NCBI RefSeq assembly: GCF_002934625.1
Contig: NZ_PTJD01000008.1
Location: forward strand, 124,001-188,000
Reading direction: 5' to 3'
Length of the DNA: 64,000 nucleotides
From: Kineococcus xinjiangensis
GTDB taxonomy: Bacteria; Actinomycetota; Actinomycetes; Actinomycetales; Kineococcaceae
Part shown: positions 1-9,084 of the stretch, in pieces
How positions within the stretch are numbered: the first letter of the stretch is position 1
How the letters are laid out: the number at the start of each line of letters is the position of its first letter
The notes under the pieces: generated by a model
Databases searched by the model: none
Seen by the model: only the letters and a program-made list of their open reading frames with translations
Told to the model about the DNA's origin: nothing
Position numbers and translations under genes: made by a program

Positions 1-2
1 TG

Positions 3-1565
3 GAGCTGACGTCGACCGCCGCCGCGACCGGGCCGCACGTGACGTCCGCGGCACCGCCGGTGGCCGCGGTCGGCGCCGCCTACTCGCACCGGTTCACGGC
101 GACGGGCTTCCCCACCCCGTCGTGGACGGTGCTGGGGACGCTTCCCGCGGGCATGGTGTTCAACGGCAGCACCGGCGTCCTCTCCGGCGCACCCACCACC
201 AAGGGCAGCACGACGTTCACGGTGCGCGCCACCAACTCCACCGGGCACGACGACCAGATCGTGACGCTCGTCGTCGGCACCCCCCCGGGCGCGCCGGCGA
301 AGCCCACGGCGGTCGACGCCCCTGCCGGCGTGACGCTCACCTGGACCGCACCGACCGCCGCGGGCGACTCCCCCGTCACCGGGTACTCCGTCATCCCGCA
401 CCGCGCGGGCACGGCGGGCACCCCGGTGGTGTTCACGAGCACCGCCACCACCCAGAAGGTGACGGGGCTGGAGGCAGGCGCCTCGTACACGTTCACCGTC
501 GCGGCGGTGAACTCCTTCGGTACCGGTGCGGCCTCGCCCGCCTCGGACGCGGTCGTGCCCGCACCCTCCGGCGGCGCGGTCGTGCCCCCGGCCGCGGGGC
601 TGCACCGCTTCGACGGGGCGGACCGGGTGGCGACGTCGGTGCGGGTCTCGAAGGCGCTCTTCCCCGCGGCCGGCTCGGCGAGGGCCGTGGTCGTGGCGAC
701 CTCCACCAGCTACGCGGACGCCCTCGGGGGGGCTCGGCTGGCCTCGGCGTCCGCCGCCCCGCTCCTGCTGACGGGCACCGGCACGCTGCAGGCGGACGTC
801 GCGGCGGAGGTGAAGCGCCTGCTGGCGGAGGACGGCACCGTCTACGTCCTCGGCGGCCCGGGCGCCCTCTCGGCTCCGGTGGAGTCCGCCCTGAAGGCGC
901 TGTCGGCGAAGTACGTCGTCAAGCGGCTCTCGGGTGGCGACCGGTACGCGACGAGCATCGCCATCGCCGACGCGGTGGCCGCACCGGCGACCGCCCCGAT
1001 CTACCTGGCCAGCGGCACCGCCTACCCGGACGGGCTGGCCGTCTCCGCACTGGCCGCCCGCACGGGCGGGGTGGTGGTCCTCACGGAGGGCCCGGTGATG
1101 CCGACGGCGACGCGGGCGTACCTGGAGAAGCACGACCCGACCGGGGCGCGCACGGTGCCCGTCGGTGGCCCGGCGGCCGCAGCGGCGGCGCAGCTGCCGA
1201 CCGCGGCGGCGATCGCGCCGCGCGCCCTCGTGGGTGCGGACCGCTACGACACCGCCCGTCTCGTGGCGGAGCGCTTCGTCACGGCGCCCGCGCCGGGTTC
1301 CCCGACTCCCGCGCCCGTGAAGGTCGTCGGCCTGGCCCCGGGCCAGAACTGGCCGGACGCCCTGGTGGGTTCCGCCGCGATGGGCAACCTCGCCGGCCCC
1401 CTGCTGCTCAACATCGGCGACACGCTGCAGCCGGCGACGAAGACGGCCCTGACGACGCTGACGAAGGGCGGCGCGGTGAGCACGGGCGTCGTCTTCGGCG
1501 GGCGCGACGCGCTCAACGAGGGCGCGGCGACCGCCTTCGACGCGATGGTGCCGGACCCCAAGTAG
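3..1565 (+). CDS. Cell-surface protein with cell-wall-binding repeats (5' end outside window)
   Basis: The frame is open from base 3, so the true N-terminus lies off the window. The first ~90 visible residues look like an Ig-fold putative-Ig (He_PIG) domain, with LPAGMVFNGSTGVLSG typical of it. A fibronectin type III-like domain follows up to about residue 175. The rest is three cell wall binding repeat 2 units (PF04122), each opening with the hallmark: RFDGADRVATS, RLSGGDRYATS and LVGADRYDTA. Such repeats anchor secreted proteins non-covalently to the envelope. The catalytic or adhesive part, if any, must be in the missing 5' portion, so the function is unknown. A long hairpin follows the stop codon. 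Confidence 0.8.
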   Translation, partial: ELTSTAAATGPHVTSAAPPVAAVGAAYSHRFTATGFPTPSWTVLGTLPAGMVFNGSTGVLSGAPTTKGSTTFTVRATNSTGHDDQIVTLVVGTPPGAPAKPTAVDAPAGVTLTWTAPTAAGDSPVTGYSVIPHRAGTAGTPVVFTSTATTQKVTGLEAGASYTFTVAAVNSFGTGAASPASDAVVPAPSGGAVVPPAAGLHRFDGADRVATSVRVSKALFPAAGSARAVVVATSTSYADALGGARLASASAAPLLLTGTGTLQADVAAEVKRLLAEDGTVYVLGGPGALSAPVESALKALSAKYVVKRLSGGDRYATSIAIADAVAAPATAPIYLASGTAYPDGLAVSALAARTGGVVVLTEGPVMPTATRAYLEKHDPTGARTVPVGGPAAAAAAQLPTAAAIAPRALVGADRYDTARLVAERFVTAPAPGSPTPAPVKVVGLAPGQNWPDALVGSAAMGNLAGPLLLNIGDTLQPATKTALTTLTKGGAVSTGVVFGGRDALNEGAATAFDAMVPDPK

Positions 1566-1590
1566 GCCCGCTGCCACCCGCTCCCCCCGG

Positions 1591-1648
1591 CGGCGGTGAC
1601 GTCCTGCCGCGCGACACGCCCGTGTCGCGCGGTGGGACGTCACCGCCG
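1591..1648. terminator. Long hairpin between convergent genes
   Basis: Arms 1591-1618 and 1621-1648 pair over 28 bp with two mismatches around a 2-base loop. The hairpin lies between the surface-protein gene (+) and the RamB-like gene (-), both of which read into it, so it probably stops transcription from both sides. There is no clear U-tract, as is common for actinobacterial terminators. Confidence 0.6.
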
Positions 1649-1684
1649 CCGCGTCCTCGCCGTCACTCGCGGGTGGCGTGCTCC

Positions 1685-3199
1685 TCAGTCGCGGGGTGCG
1701 TGCTTCTCCAGGAAGGCGTACACCTCGGCGTCGTCGACGCCGGGGAACGTGCCGGCGGGCAGCGGCGCGAGGATCTGCGCGTGCAGGGCGGCGCTGGGCC
1801 AGGCCCTCCCCTCCCACTGCCGCGTCAGGTCCACCGGGGGGCGACGGCAGCAGGACTCGTCGGGGCAGCGCGACACCTGCCGCACGCTGGTGTCGCGGCC
1901 GCGGAACCACTTCGCGTGCAGGTAGGGCACGCCGACGGTGATGGAGAACTGCCCCGCGGTCTGGGTGCCCGTCTGGCTGGAGCACCAGTACGTCCCGGCG
2001 GGGGTGTCGGTGTACTGGTAGTTCTCCGTGGTGCGGTCCTGCAGGCCGAAGACGGTGCGCGCGGTCCAGCGCCTGCACACCGGCTGGCCCTCGATGGCAC
2101 CGGTGGCGTCCTGCACGAACGGCGCGCCGTCGTTCTCGTAGCCGCGGTACAGGGCGCCGTCGTCGCCGACGCGCAGGAAGTGCACGGGGATGTCGAGGTG
2201 GGACGTGGCGAGGTTCGTCAGGCGCTGGGCGGCGGCCTCGTGGGTGACGCCGAACGCGTCGCGGAAGTCCTCCACCGCGAGGTCCTTGGCGTTCTTGGCG
2301 GTGGAGAGGAACTCGACGGCGACGCCGCGGGGCATGAGGCAGGCGGCGGCGAAGTAGTTGATCTCCAGGCGCTGTCGGAGGAAGTCGGCGTAGCTGGCGG
2401 GGTGCTCGTGGCCGAGGATCCGGTGCGCGATGGCCTGCAGCGCCAGGGATCGCAGGCCGTGCCCGCCGGGGATCGAGGCGGGCGGCAGGTAGATGCGGCC
2501 GTTGGCGAGGTCGGTGACCGTGCGGGTGGAGTGCGGCAGGTCGTCGACGTGGATGATGCGGAACCCGAGCAGTTCGGCCATGCGCGCCACCGTGCGGTGG
2601 GTGAGCGCGCCGACGGTGTACCCGGCCTCGCGCACCATGGTCTCCGCGAGCTCCTCCAGCTCGGGCAGGTGGTTGTCGACCGTGCGCATCACCAGGCGGA
2701 TCTCGGTGTTGGCGCGACGGGCCTCCTCCGGGGTGGCGTGGGAGGCGTTGTGCCGGCGTGCCAGTTCCGCGTGCAGTGCGACAAGGGACTCGAGCGCGTC
2801 CATGGGCAGGGTCCGGCCGGGGCGGACGGGTTTGATCCCGAGTCCGGCGAAGAGGGGGCTGCGCTGGGCGCGGTCGAGCTCGATCTCCAGTGCGGCGCGG
2901 CGGTCGGGCGGCGGCTCGGGGCTGACGAGGTCGGCGACCGGCACCGAGAGGGCCCCGGCGAGGGCGGTGAGCAGCGACAGCCGCGGCTCGCGCCTGCCGT
3001 TCTCGACGAGCGACAGCTGGCTGGGGGTGGCGCCGGCCCGGGCTCCGAGGTCGGCCAGGGTCAGCCCGCGCTGGGTGCGGAAGTGGCGGATGCGCCGCCC
3101 GAGGGTGACGGGGTCGACCGTCTCGGGCGCCGGAGGCGGTGCGGCGCTCTCCTGGGGGGCGCCGATGTGTTCGAGGGCTGCGACGCGGACTCGGGCCAT
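1685..3199 (-). CDS. ramB: RamB-like / short-chain fatty acyl transcriptional regulator
   Basis: 504-residue XRE-family regulator. Residues ~33-85 form an HTH (LGRRIRHFRTQRG...LTLADLG). The middle carries the IrrE/M78-like region (ALQAIAHRILGHEHP, then RLEINYFAAACLMP), in which the HExxH metalloprotease motif is degenerate. The C-terminal third is the cysteine-containing short-chain fatty acyl regulator domain. RamB of Corynebacterium controls acetate and glyoxylate genes; the same kind of role is inferred here. The start ATG at 3199 is chosen because the protein then begins just before the HTH; longer in-frame starts would run into the shared promoter. It is divergent from pckG, and an imperfect palindrome lies between the two. 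Confidence 0.8.
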   Translation of the reverse strand: MARVRVAALEHIGAPQESAAPPPAPETVDPVTLGRRIRHFRTQRGLTLADLGARAGATPSQLSLVENGRREPRLSLLTALAGALSVPVADLVSPEPPPDRRAALEIELDRAQRSPLFAGLGIKPVRPGRTLPMDALESLVALHAELARRHNASHATPEEARRANTEIRLVMRTVDNHLPELEELAETMVREAGYTVGALTHRTVARMAELLGFRIIHVDDLPHSTRTVTDLANGRIYLPPASIPGGHGLRSLALQAIAHRILGHEHPASYADFLRQRLEINYFAAACLMPRGVAVEFLSTAKNAKDLAVEDFRDAFGVTHEAAAQRLTNLATSHLDIPVHFLRVGDDGALYRGYENDGAPFVQDATGAIEGQPVCRRWTARTVFGLQDRTTENYQYTDTPAGTYWCSSQTGTQTAGQFSITVGVPYLHAKWFRGRDTSVRQVSRCPDESCCRRPPVDLTRQWEGRAWPSAALHAQILAPLPAGTFPGVDDAEVYAFLEKHAPRD

Positions 3200-3213
3200 A
3201 GGAGTTGACCGTA

Positions 3214-3227
3214 GCGAAACTTTGGCG
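3214..3227. promoter_or_regulatory. Candidate RamB operator between ramB-like gene and pckG
   Basis: GCGAAACTTTGGCG is an imperfect palindrome (GCGAAA against TTTGGC). Its complement contains AAAGTTTCGC, close to the RamB consensus AAAGTTTGCAAA known from Corynebacterium. It is AT-rich for this genome and sits 15 bases from the regulator start, between the divergent genes. Autoregulation and control of pckG are inferred. Confidence 0.4.
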
Positions 3228-3312
3228 ATTCTTACACCCGTCCGGGTTTGAAGACGGCACCTCAGGCCGCCAGGATCGAAGAACACCGATCACCCAGCGA
3301 CCGGAGGATCCC

Positions 3313-5187
3313 GTGACCGCGACCGTGACCAGCACCGCCCCCGACACCGCCGTCCGCACCGCCGGGAGCGACCTGCAGGTCTCCCTCCCCACCCGCAACC
3401 GCCGCCTCGCGGAGTGGGTGGGCCGCATCGCCGCGCTCACCCAGCCGGACCGGGTGGTGTGGTGCGACGGCTCGGAGGAGGAGTGGGAGCGGCTGACGTC
3501 GCAGATGGTGGACTCCGGCACCCTCATCCGCCTCGACCCGGCCAAGCGGCCGAACAGCTTCCTCGCCCGCTCCGCGCCGAGCGACGTGGCCCGGGTGGAG
3601 GACCGCACGTTCATCGCCTCCCGCCGCAAGGAGGACGCCGGTCCGACGAACAACTGGCGCGAGCCCACCGCCCTGCGCGAGGAGCTCGACGCGGTGTTCG
3701 AGGGCTGCATGCGCGGGCGCACCATGTACGTGGTGCCCTTCTCGATGGGCCCCCTCGGCGGCCCCATGTCGCAGCTCGGGGTGCAGTTGACCGACTCCCC
3801 CTACGTCGTCGTGAGCATGCGCACGATGACGCGCATGGGCGAGGGCGTCCTCGACCTCATCGACGAGGACACCGAGTTCGTGCCGGCCGTGCACAGCGTC
3901 GGGTACCCGCTGGTGGACGTCCTCGGCCGCGCCCGCCCCGACGTGCCGTGGCCGTGCAGCGACCTGAAGTACATCGCGCACTTCCCCGAGACGCGGGAGA
4001 TCTGGTCCTACGGCTCCGGTTACGGCGGCAACGCCCTCCTGGGCAAGAAGTGCTTCGCGCTGCGCATCGCCTCGGTCATGGGCCGCGACGAGGGCTGGCT
4101 CGCCGAGCACATGCTCATCCTCCGCATCACCTCCCCCGAGGGGCGCCGCTTCCACCTCGCCGCAGCGTTCCCCTCGGCGTGCGGGAAGACGAACCTCGCC
4201 ATGCTGCAGTCGAAGCTGCCGGGCTGGCAGGTGGAGACCATCGGCGACGACATCGCCTGGATGCGCCCCGGCCCGGACGGGCGCCTGCGCGCCATCAACC
4301 CGGAGGCGGGGTTCTTCGGCGTGGCGCCCGGCACGGGTGAGTCCACCAACCCCGTCGCCGTGGAGATGCTGCGGGAGAACACCATCTTCACCAACGTCGC
4401 CCTGACCGACGACGGGGACGTGTGGTGGGAGGGGCTCACGGACGAGGTTCCCGAGCACCTGACCGACTGGCGCGGGCAGGACTGGACGCCGCGGTCCGCC
4501 ACTCCGGCGGCGCACCCGAACTCGCGTTTCACGGTCTCCGCAGCCCAGTGCCCGTCCATGGCCGCGGACTGGGAGGACCCCGCCGGCGTGCCGATCGACG
4601 CGATCCTCTTCGGTGGCCGCCGCGCGAGCAACGTGCCCCTGGTGACCGAGGCGCTCAGCTGGGACCACGGCGTGTTCCTCGGCGCGACGGTCTCCTCCGA
4701 GCGCACCGCCGCCGCGGAGGGCACCGTCGGGGAGCTGCGCCGCGACCCGTTCGCGATGCTGCCCTTCGCCGGCTACCACATGGGCGACCACTGGCGGCAC
4801 TGGCTGCGCGTGGGCCGTGACCTGCCTGCGCAGACCCGGCCGAAGATGTTCGCCGTGAACTGGTTCCGCAAGGGCGCCGACGGCCGCTTCCTGTGGCCGG
4901 GTTTCGGCGAGAACGCCCGCGTGCTGGCGTGGATCTGCCGGCGCGTCGAGGGCAGCGCCGCCGCGGCCGCGTCCCCGATCGGCTGGGTCCCGGCGCGCGA
5001 CGCCCTCGACCTGGACGGGCTGGACCTGCCCGAGGACGACCTGGCGCAGCTGTTCGCGGTCGACGGCGACAGCTGGCGCGCGGAGTGCGACGACACGGAG
5101 ACGTGGCTGGAGCAGTTCGGCCCGCGGGTTCCCGTGGAGGTCTGCGACCAGCTCGAGGCGCTGCGCTACCGCCTCTCGGCGCTGTAG
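3313..5187 (+). CDS. pckG: Phosphoenolpyruvate carboxykinase (GTP)
   Basis: 624 residues, usual for GTP-dependent PEPCK. The enzyme interconverts oxaloacetate + GTP and PEP + GDP + CO2, the entry step of gluconeogenesis. The kinase-1 loop with the reactive cysteine, FPSACGKTN, is at residues 286-294. [14 protein letters not shown] near residue 100 and the FGGRR loop ([12 protein letters not shown]) are family signatures. The start is GTG at 3313 because GGAGG lies 5 bases before it; an upstream in-frame extension would cover the divergent promoter. A RamB-like regulator next door fits control by acetate or fatty-acid supply (inference). Confidence 0.95.
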   Translation: MTATVTSTAPDTAVRTAGSDLQVSLPTRNRRLAEWVGRIAALTQPDRVVWCDGSEEEWERLTSQMVDSGTLIRLDPAKRPNSFLARSAPSDVARVEDRTFIASRRKEDAGPTNNWREPTALREELDAVFEGCMRGRTMYVVPFSMGPLGGPMSQLGVQLTDSPYVVVSMRTMTRMGEGVLDLIDEDTEFVPAVHSVGYPLVDVLGRARPDVPWPCSDLKYIAHFPETREIWSYGSGYGGNALLGKKCFALRIASVMGRDEGWLAEHMLILRITSPEGRRFHLAAAFPSACGKTNLAMLQSKLPGWQVETIGDDIAWMRPGPDGRLRAINPEAGFFGVAPGTGESTNPVAVEMLRENTIFTNVALTDDGDVWWEGLTDEVPEHLTDWRGQDWTPRSATPAAHPNSRFTVSAAQCPSMAADWEDPAGVPIDAILFGGRRASNVPLVTEALSWDHGVFLGATVSSERTAAAEGTVGELRRDPFAMLPFAGYHMGDHWRHWLRVGRDLPAQTRPKMFAVNWFRKGADGRFLWPGFGENARVLAWICRRVEGSAAAAASPIGWVPARDALDLDGLDLPEDDLAQLFAVDGDSWRAECDDTETWLEQFGPRVPVEVCDQLEALRYRLSAL

Positions 5188-5203
5188 GAGCGCCGCCCGA
5201 ACG

Positions 5204-5254
5204 CGCCCCCGCGGCGGCCGGTGTCCCGGGCAGGGACCGGCGGCCGCGGGGGCG
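5204..5254 (+). terminator. Terminator hairpin after pckG
   Basis: Arms 5204-5222 and 5236-5254 are 19 bases each with one mismatch, enclosing a 13-base loop. The hairpin begins 16 bases after the pckG stop codon and precedes the alpha-glucosidase promoter. Confidence 0.65.
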
Positions 5255-5327
5255 TTCCCGTGCGGGGAGACCTGAGTCCGCGAGCCGGGAGGTCTGAGCG
5301 GCGGCCGGCCTCGGGCAGGATGTCGCG

Positions 5328-6986
5328 GTGACCTCCGCGAACCGCTCCCCGGCAGTGCAGGCGCCCTGGTGGCACGACGCCGTCATCTACCAGGTGTACC
5401 CGCGCTCGTTCGCGGACGCCGACGGGGACGGGGTGGGGGACCTGCCGGGCATCACCTCCCGGCTGGACCACCTCGCCGCCCTCGGGGTCGACGCGGTGTG
5501 GTTGTCGCCGTTCTACCGCTCCCCTCAGCGCGACGCCGGCTACGACGTCAGCGACTACCGGGACGTGGACCCGGTGTTCGGAACCCTCGAGGACGCCGAC
5601 GCGCTGCTCACCCGCGCGCGCGAACTCGGCCTGCGGGTGGTGGTGGACCTCGTCCCCAACCACACGTCCTCCGACCACCCCTGGTTCGGCGCGGCCCTGG
5701 CCGCAGGCCCCGGGTCCCGGGAGCGGGCCCGCTACGTGTTCCGCGACGGCCGCGGACCGCGCGGCGAGCAGCCCCCGAACAACTGGCGCTCGGTGTTCGG
5801 CGGGTCGGCGTGGACGCGGGTGGTGGAGCCCGACGGTCGCCCGGGGCAGTGGTACCTGCACCTCTTCGACAGCAGCCAGCCCGACCTCGACTGGACCGAC
5901 CCCGAGGTCGCCGACGAGTTCGACGCCGTGCTGCGGTTCTGGCTGGACCGCGGTGTCGACGGGTTCCGGGTCGACGTCGCGCACGGCATGGTCAAGGCGG
6001 AGGGCCTGCCCGACTGGGACCACGAGCAGGCGCTGCTGCAGGGCAGCACCCCCAGCGGGGAGCGCCCGCCCATGTGGGACCAGGAGGGCGTGCACGACAT
6101 CTACCGTCGCTGGCGCCAGGTGCTGGACTCCTACCCGGGCGACCGCATGATGGTCGCCGAGGCGTGGGTGGCGCCCCAGGAGCGCCTGACGCGCTACCTG
6201 CGGGGCGACGAGATGCACCAGGCCTTCAACTTCGACCACCTCAAGGCGCGCTGGGGGGCGCGGGAACTGCGGGAGGTGGTCGACTCGACGCTCGCGGCGC
6301 ACGCGGTGGTGGGTGCTCCCGCGACGTGGGTGCTGTCCAACCACGACGTCCTGCGCCACACCAGCCGCTTCGGGTACCCCCCCGAGCGCATGCCCGCCGG
6401 GGGCGTGGGCCCCGACGACCCCCAGCCCGACGCCGACCTGGGGCTGCGGCGGGCGCGGGCGGCGACGCTGCTGATGCTGGCACTGCCCGGGGGCGCCTAC
6501 CTGTACCAGGGCGAGGAGCTGGGGCTTCCCGACCACACCACGCTGCCCGACGAGGTGCGGCAGGACCCGCAGTTCGCCCGCACCGGCGGTGCGGACGTCG
6601 GCCGGGACGGCTGCCGGGTGCCGATCCCGTGGTCGGGGACGGCGCCCTCCTACGGGTTCGGCCCCGCTCCGGCGGCGTGGCTGCCGCAGCCGCCGTCGTG
6701 GGCGGAGCTGTCCGTCGCCGCGCAGGAGGGGCGGGAGGGCTCGACCCTCGAGCTGTACCGCGGCGCGCTGCGGCTGCGCCGGGAGCTGCGGCTCGGCCTG
6801 GGCGGGGTGCGCTGGCTCGGTCCGCGCGAGGACGTGCTGGAGTTCGCCAACGGCAGCACGACGGTCGTCGCCAACCTCTCGGGGGAATCCGTGGACCTGC
6901 CCGCCGGGGAGGTGCTGCTGGCGAGCGCACCCCTGGTGGGCGGGCGCCTGCCGGTCGACGCGACCGCCTGGATCGCGGCGGGCTGA
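5328..6986 (+). CDS. Alpha-glucosidase, GH13 family
   Basis: 552-residue cytoplasmic GH13 enzyme of the oligo-1,6-glucosidase/alpha-glucosidase type, releasing glucose from short alpha-glucosides. The (beta/alpha)8 motifs are present: DLVPNHTS (region I), GFRVDVAHG with the nucleophile Asp216, VAEAWV with the acid/base Glu278, and LSNHDV with Asp340. No signal peptide is visible. GTG at 5328 lies 6 bases after CAGGAT, consistent with a leaderless transcript. No regulator or sugar transporter adjoins it, so the natural substrate cannot be told from context; trehalose- or sucrose-type activity is possible but not indicated. Confidence 0.9.
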   Translation: MTSANRSPAVQAPWWHDAVIYQVYPRSFADADGDGVGDLPGITSRLDHLAALGVDAVWLSPFYRSPQRDAGYDVSDYRDVDPVFGTLEDADALLTRARELGLRVVVDLVPNHTSSDHPWFGAALAAGPGSRERARYVFRDGRGPRGEQPPNNWRSVFGGSAWTRVVEPDGRPGQWYLHLFDSSQPDLDWTDPEVADEFDAVLRFWLDRGVDGFRVDVAHGMVKAEGLPDWDHEQALLQGSTPSGERPPMWDQEGVHDIYRRWRQVLDSYPGDRMMVAEAWVAPQERLTRYLRGDEMHQAFNFDHLKARWGARELREVVDSTLAAHAVVGAPATWVLSNHDVLRHTSRFGYPPERMPAGGVGPDDPQPDADLGLRRARAATLLMLALPGGAYLYQGEELGLPDHTTLPDEVRQDPQFARTGGADVGRDGCRVPIPWSGTAPSYGFGPAPAAWLPQPPSWAELSVAAQEGREGSTLELYRGALRLRRELRLGLGGVRWLGPREDVLEFANGSTTVVANLSGESVDLPAGEVLLASAPLVGGRLPVDATAWIAAG

Positions 6987-6995
6987 TCCGTGCCC

Positions 6996-7033
6996 ACCGC
7001 CGCCTTCCGCGCACCTGGCGCGGGAGGCGGCGG
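6996..7033. terminator. Bidirectional terminator
   Basis: ACCGCCGCCTTCCGCGC (6996-7012) pairs with GCGCGGGAGGCGGCGGT (from 7017) with an intervening ACCTG-type loop. The hairpin lies between the stop codons of the convergent alpha-glucosidase and rhamnogalacturonan lyase genes. Confidence 0.65.
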
Positions 7034-7052
7034 TTCGTCGGGACCGGACCTG

Positions 7053-8960
7053 CTAGGGGACGAGGCGGATCGGCGGGGTCGGGGCGGCGGCCATACCGAA
7101 GCCCAGGAAGTAGCTCGTGTGCGGGGGCTGGTTGTACCCGACGTTCTGCCAGGCGATGCCGAGCCGGTACACCGGGTCGTGCAGCAGGGTCGGCATCCGG
7201 TGCTGGGTCCTGTAGGGCGTGCTGTACAACCGCAGGGCCCTGCTGTCGGACGTGCGCCAGATGACCTCCTCGCGCCAGTCGCCGAACAGGTCCGCCTGCA
7301 GCACCGGGCTGCCCTTGGTGTCGTTGTTGGACTGCGTGCCCGTGGCGGTCAGCAGGTTCGTCACGGTCGACGTGGCCGGGTTCCACTCGTCGATGCGCCC
7401 GACACCCGTGCGCGTGGCATCGTCGAAGTCGTGGTCGAGGATCTCGTAGCCGAGGTCGCCGTCCCACTGCACGACGAAGTTCGCGGCGGGGATGGCGTTG
7501 GACAGCAGCTGCCCCCGAGCGGTGAACAGCCAGCCGACGCGGCTGTTCCACGGCCCGTCGACCGCCCACGCCTCCGCGCCCGGGTGCCCCGGGTCGATGT
7601 CGGCGGCCACACCGCGGCCCGTGTCCTGCCCGGTGCGCCGGCCCCAGAGGATCTGCCCCGTCCGGGCGTCGCGCATCTCCAGGCCGTAGGCGGCGTCCTT
7701 GCTCTCGTGGACGGAGAAGACCTCCAGACCGGGGCGGGCCGGGTCGTGGTCGGAGAGGTGCTGCGCATCGCCGTGCCCGAGGCCGGTCGTGTGCAGTCCG
7801 CGCCCGTCGTCGTCGACGACCATCGACCCGTACGTGATCTCGTCGCGGCCGTCGGCGTCGACGTCGGCCACGGAGAGGGCGTGGTTGCCCTGACCGGCCC
7901 AGGCGGGACCGTTGGTGCTGCTGTTGGAGTCGAACGTCCAGCGCCTCGTCAGCGCACCGCCCCGGTAGTCGAACGCGGCGAGCACGGTGCGGGTGTAGTA
8001 GCCGCGGGCCATGACGATGCTGGGGCGCTCCCCGTCGAGGTAGGCGACCCCGGCGAGGAACCGGTCGACGCGGTTGCCGTAGCAGTCACCCCAGCTGCAG
8101 ACGTCCCCGCGGGGCGGGACGTAGGACTGCGTGGCCAGGGCGGCACCGGTGACGCCGTTGAACACCGTCAGGAACTCGGGGCCGGTGAGCACGTAGCCCG
8201 AACTGTTGCGGTAGTCGGCGTTCGGATCGCCGATGACGCGCCCCGTCCCGTCGCGGGTTCCGTCGGCGGTCTTGGCGACGACCTCCGCCCGGCCGTCGCC
8301 GTCGAGGTCGTAGACGAGGAACTGGGTGTAGTGGGCGCCCGCGCGGATGTTGCGCCCCATGGAGATCCGCCACTTGCGGGTGCCGTCGAACTCGTAGGCG
8401 TCGAGGAACACCTCACCCGTGTAGCCGGCCTTGGAGCTGTCCTGGGAGTTGCTGGGATCCCACTTGAGGACGATCTCGAGCTGCCCGTCGCGGTCGAGGT
8501 CCGCGACGCTGGCGTCGTTGGCCCGGTAGGTGTACCTGCTGCCGTCGGGGTTCGTCCCGTCGGCGGGCTTGGTCAGCGGGATGTCGCGATGGGTGCCGGA
8601 CCACGCGGTGACGGCCGTGCTGCGCGCCTGCTCCACGCCGTTGACGACGGCGCTCACCTGGTAGGACGCCCCGGCGGTTCCGGAGGCGTCGAGGTGGTTG
8701 GTGCTCGCGGTGATCGGCTGGGACGTCAGGCGGGTGCCGTTGCGGTACACGTGGAAGCCGACGGTGCGGGCCTCGGTGCCGAGGAGGCGCCAGCTCACGA
8801 GCACGCCGGCGGTCGTGGTGACGGCCACCGTCCCCCGGTCGAGGCGCTCGGCCTGGCGCAGCAGCGGGGCGGCCTCCGCCGGGGCCGCGCCACCGGCCGC
8901 CAGGAGCGAGGCGGCGAGCGCGAGGGGGACGAACGGGGCGGTGCGACGTCGTCGGCGCAC
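7053..8960 (-). CDS. Secreted rhamnogalacturonan lyase, PL11 family
   Basis: 635 residues. The N-terminus VRRRRRTAPFV followed by a hydrophobic stretch and AAPAEA is a signal peptide. The mature protein starts with an FN3-like domain and then the eight-bladed propeller of PL11 lyases, with Asp-rich calcium loops: DLDRDGQLE, DLDGDGRAEVV, DVDADGRDE and similar. GDCYGNRVDRFLAGVAYLDG and RGYYTRTVLAA are family-typical. It cleaves the rhamnose-galacturonate backbone of pectin outside the cell. GTG at 8960 is preceded by GGAGG at 4 bases' spacing. Family resemblance is to YesW/YesX-type enzymes. A LacI-like operator lies just upstream. Confidence 0.9.
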   Translation of the reverse strand: MRRRRRTAPFVPLALAASLLAAGGAAPAEAAPLLRQAERLDRGTVAVTTTAGVLVSWRLLGTEARTVGFHVYRNGTRLTSQPITASTNHLDASGTAGASYQVSAVVNGVEQARSTAVTAWSGTHRDIPLTKPADGTNPDGSRYTYRANDASVADLDRDGQLEIVLKWDPSNSQDSSKAGYTGEVFLDAYEFDGTRKWRISMGRNIRAGAHYTQFLVYDLDGDGRAEVVAKTADGTRDGTGRVIGDPNADYRNSSGYVLTGPEFLTVFNGVTGAALATQSYVPPRGDVCSWGDCYGNRVDRFLAGVAYLDGERPSIVMARGYYTRTVLAAFDYRGGALTRRWTFDSNSSTNGPAWAGQGNHALSVADVDADGRDEITYGSMVVDDDGRGLHTTGLGHGDAQHLSDHDPARPGLEVFSVHESKDAAYGLEMRDARTGQILWGRRTGQDTGRGVAADIDPGHPGAEAWAVDGPWNSRVGWLFTARGQLLSNAIPAANFVVQWDGDLGYEILDHDFDDATRTGVGRIDEWNPATSTVTNLLTATGTQSNNDTKGSPVLQADLFGDWREEVIWRTSDSRALRLYSTPYRTQHRMPTLLHDPVYRLGIAWQNVGYNQPPHTSYFLGFGMAAAPTPPIRLVP

Positions 8961-8980
8961 GGTTCCTCCAGCATCAGCGG

Positions 8981-8994
8981 GGAAAGCGATTGCC
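8981..8994. promoter_or_regulatory. Candidate LacI-family operator for the PL11 lyase
   Basis: GGAAAGCGATTGCC lies 20 bases upstream of the lyase start and fits the cre/LacI pattern (AANCG core) except at the two outer positions. Carbohydrate-inducible control is inferred; no LacI gene is adjacent. Confidence 0.35.
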
Positions 8995-9084
8995 GAGACA
9001 TTGACAGAGAGTGAACTCTGATCGCAAGAGTTCGGCTGAGGGGTTCCGCCCCCGCCGCAGGGGAATCTCCTCGCGGGACTCCGC

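Noticed and set aside
122-3208. Very long open frames overlapping known genes in other frames or on the opposite strand (here, and also across 3262-4800, 33225-35162, 41456-44836, 49841-52525 and 51762-54341)
   Set aside because: They are rich in Arg/Pro/Gly/His, contain no recognisable domains, and lie over genes with clear family motifs. They reflect the scarcity of stop codons at this GC content.
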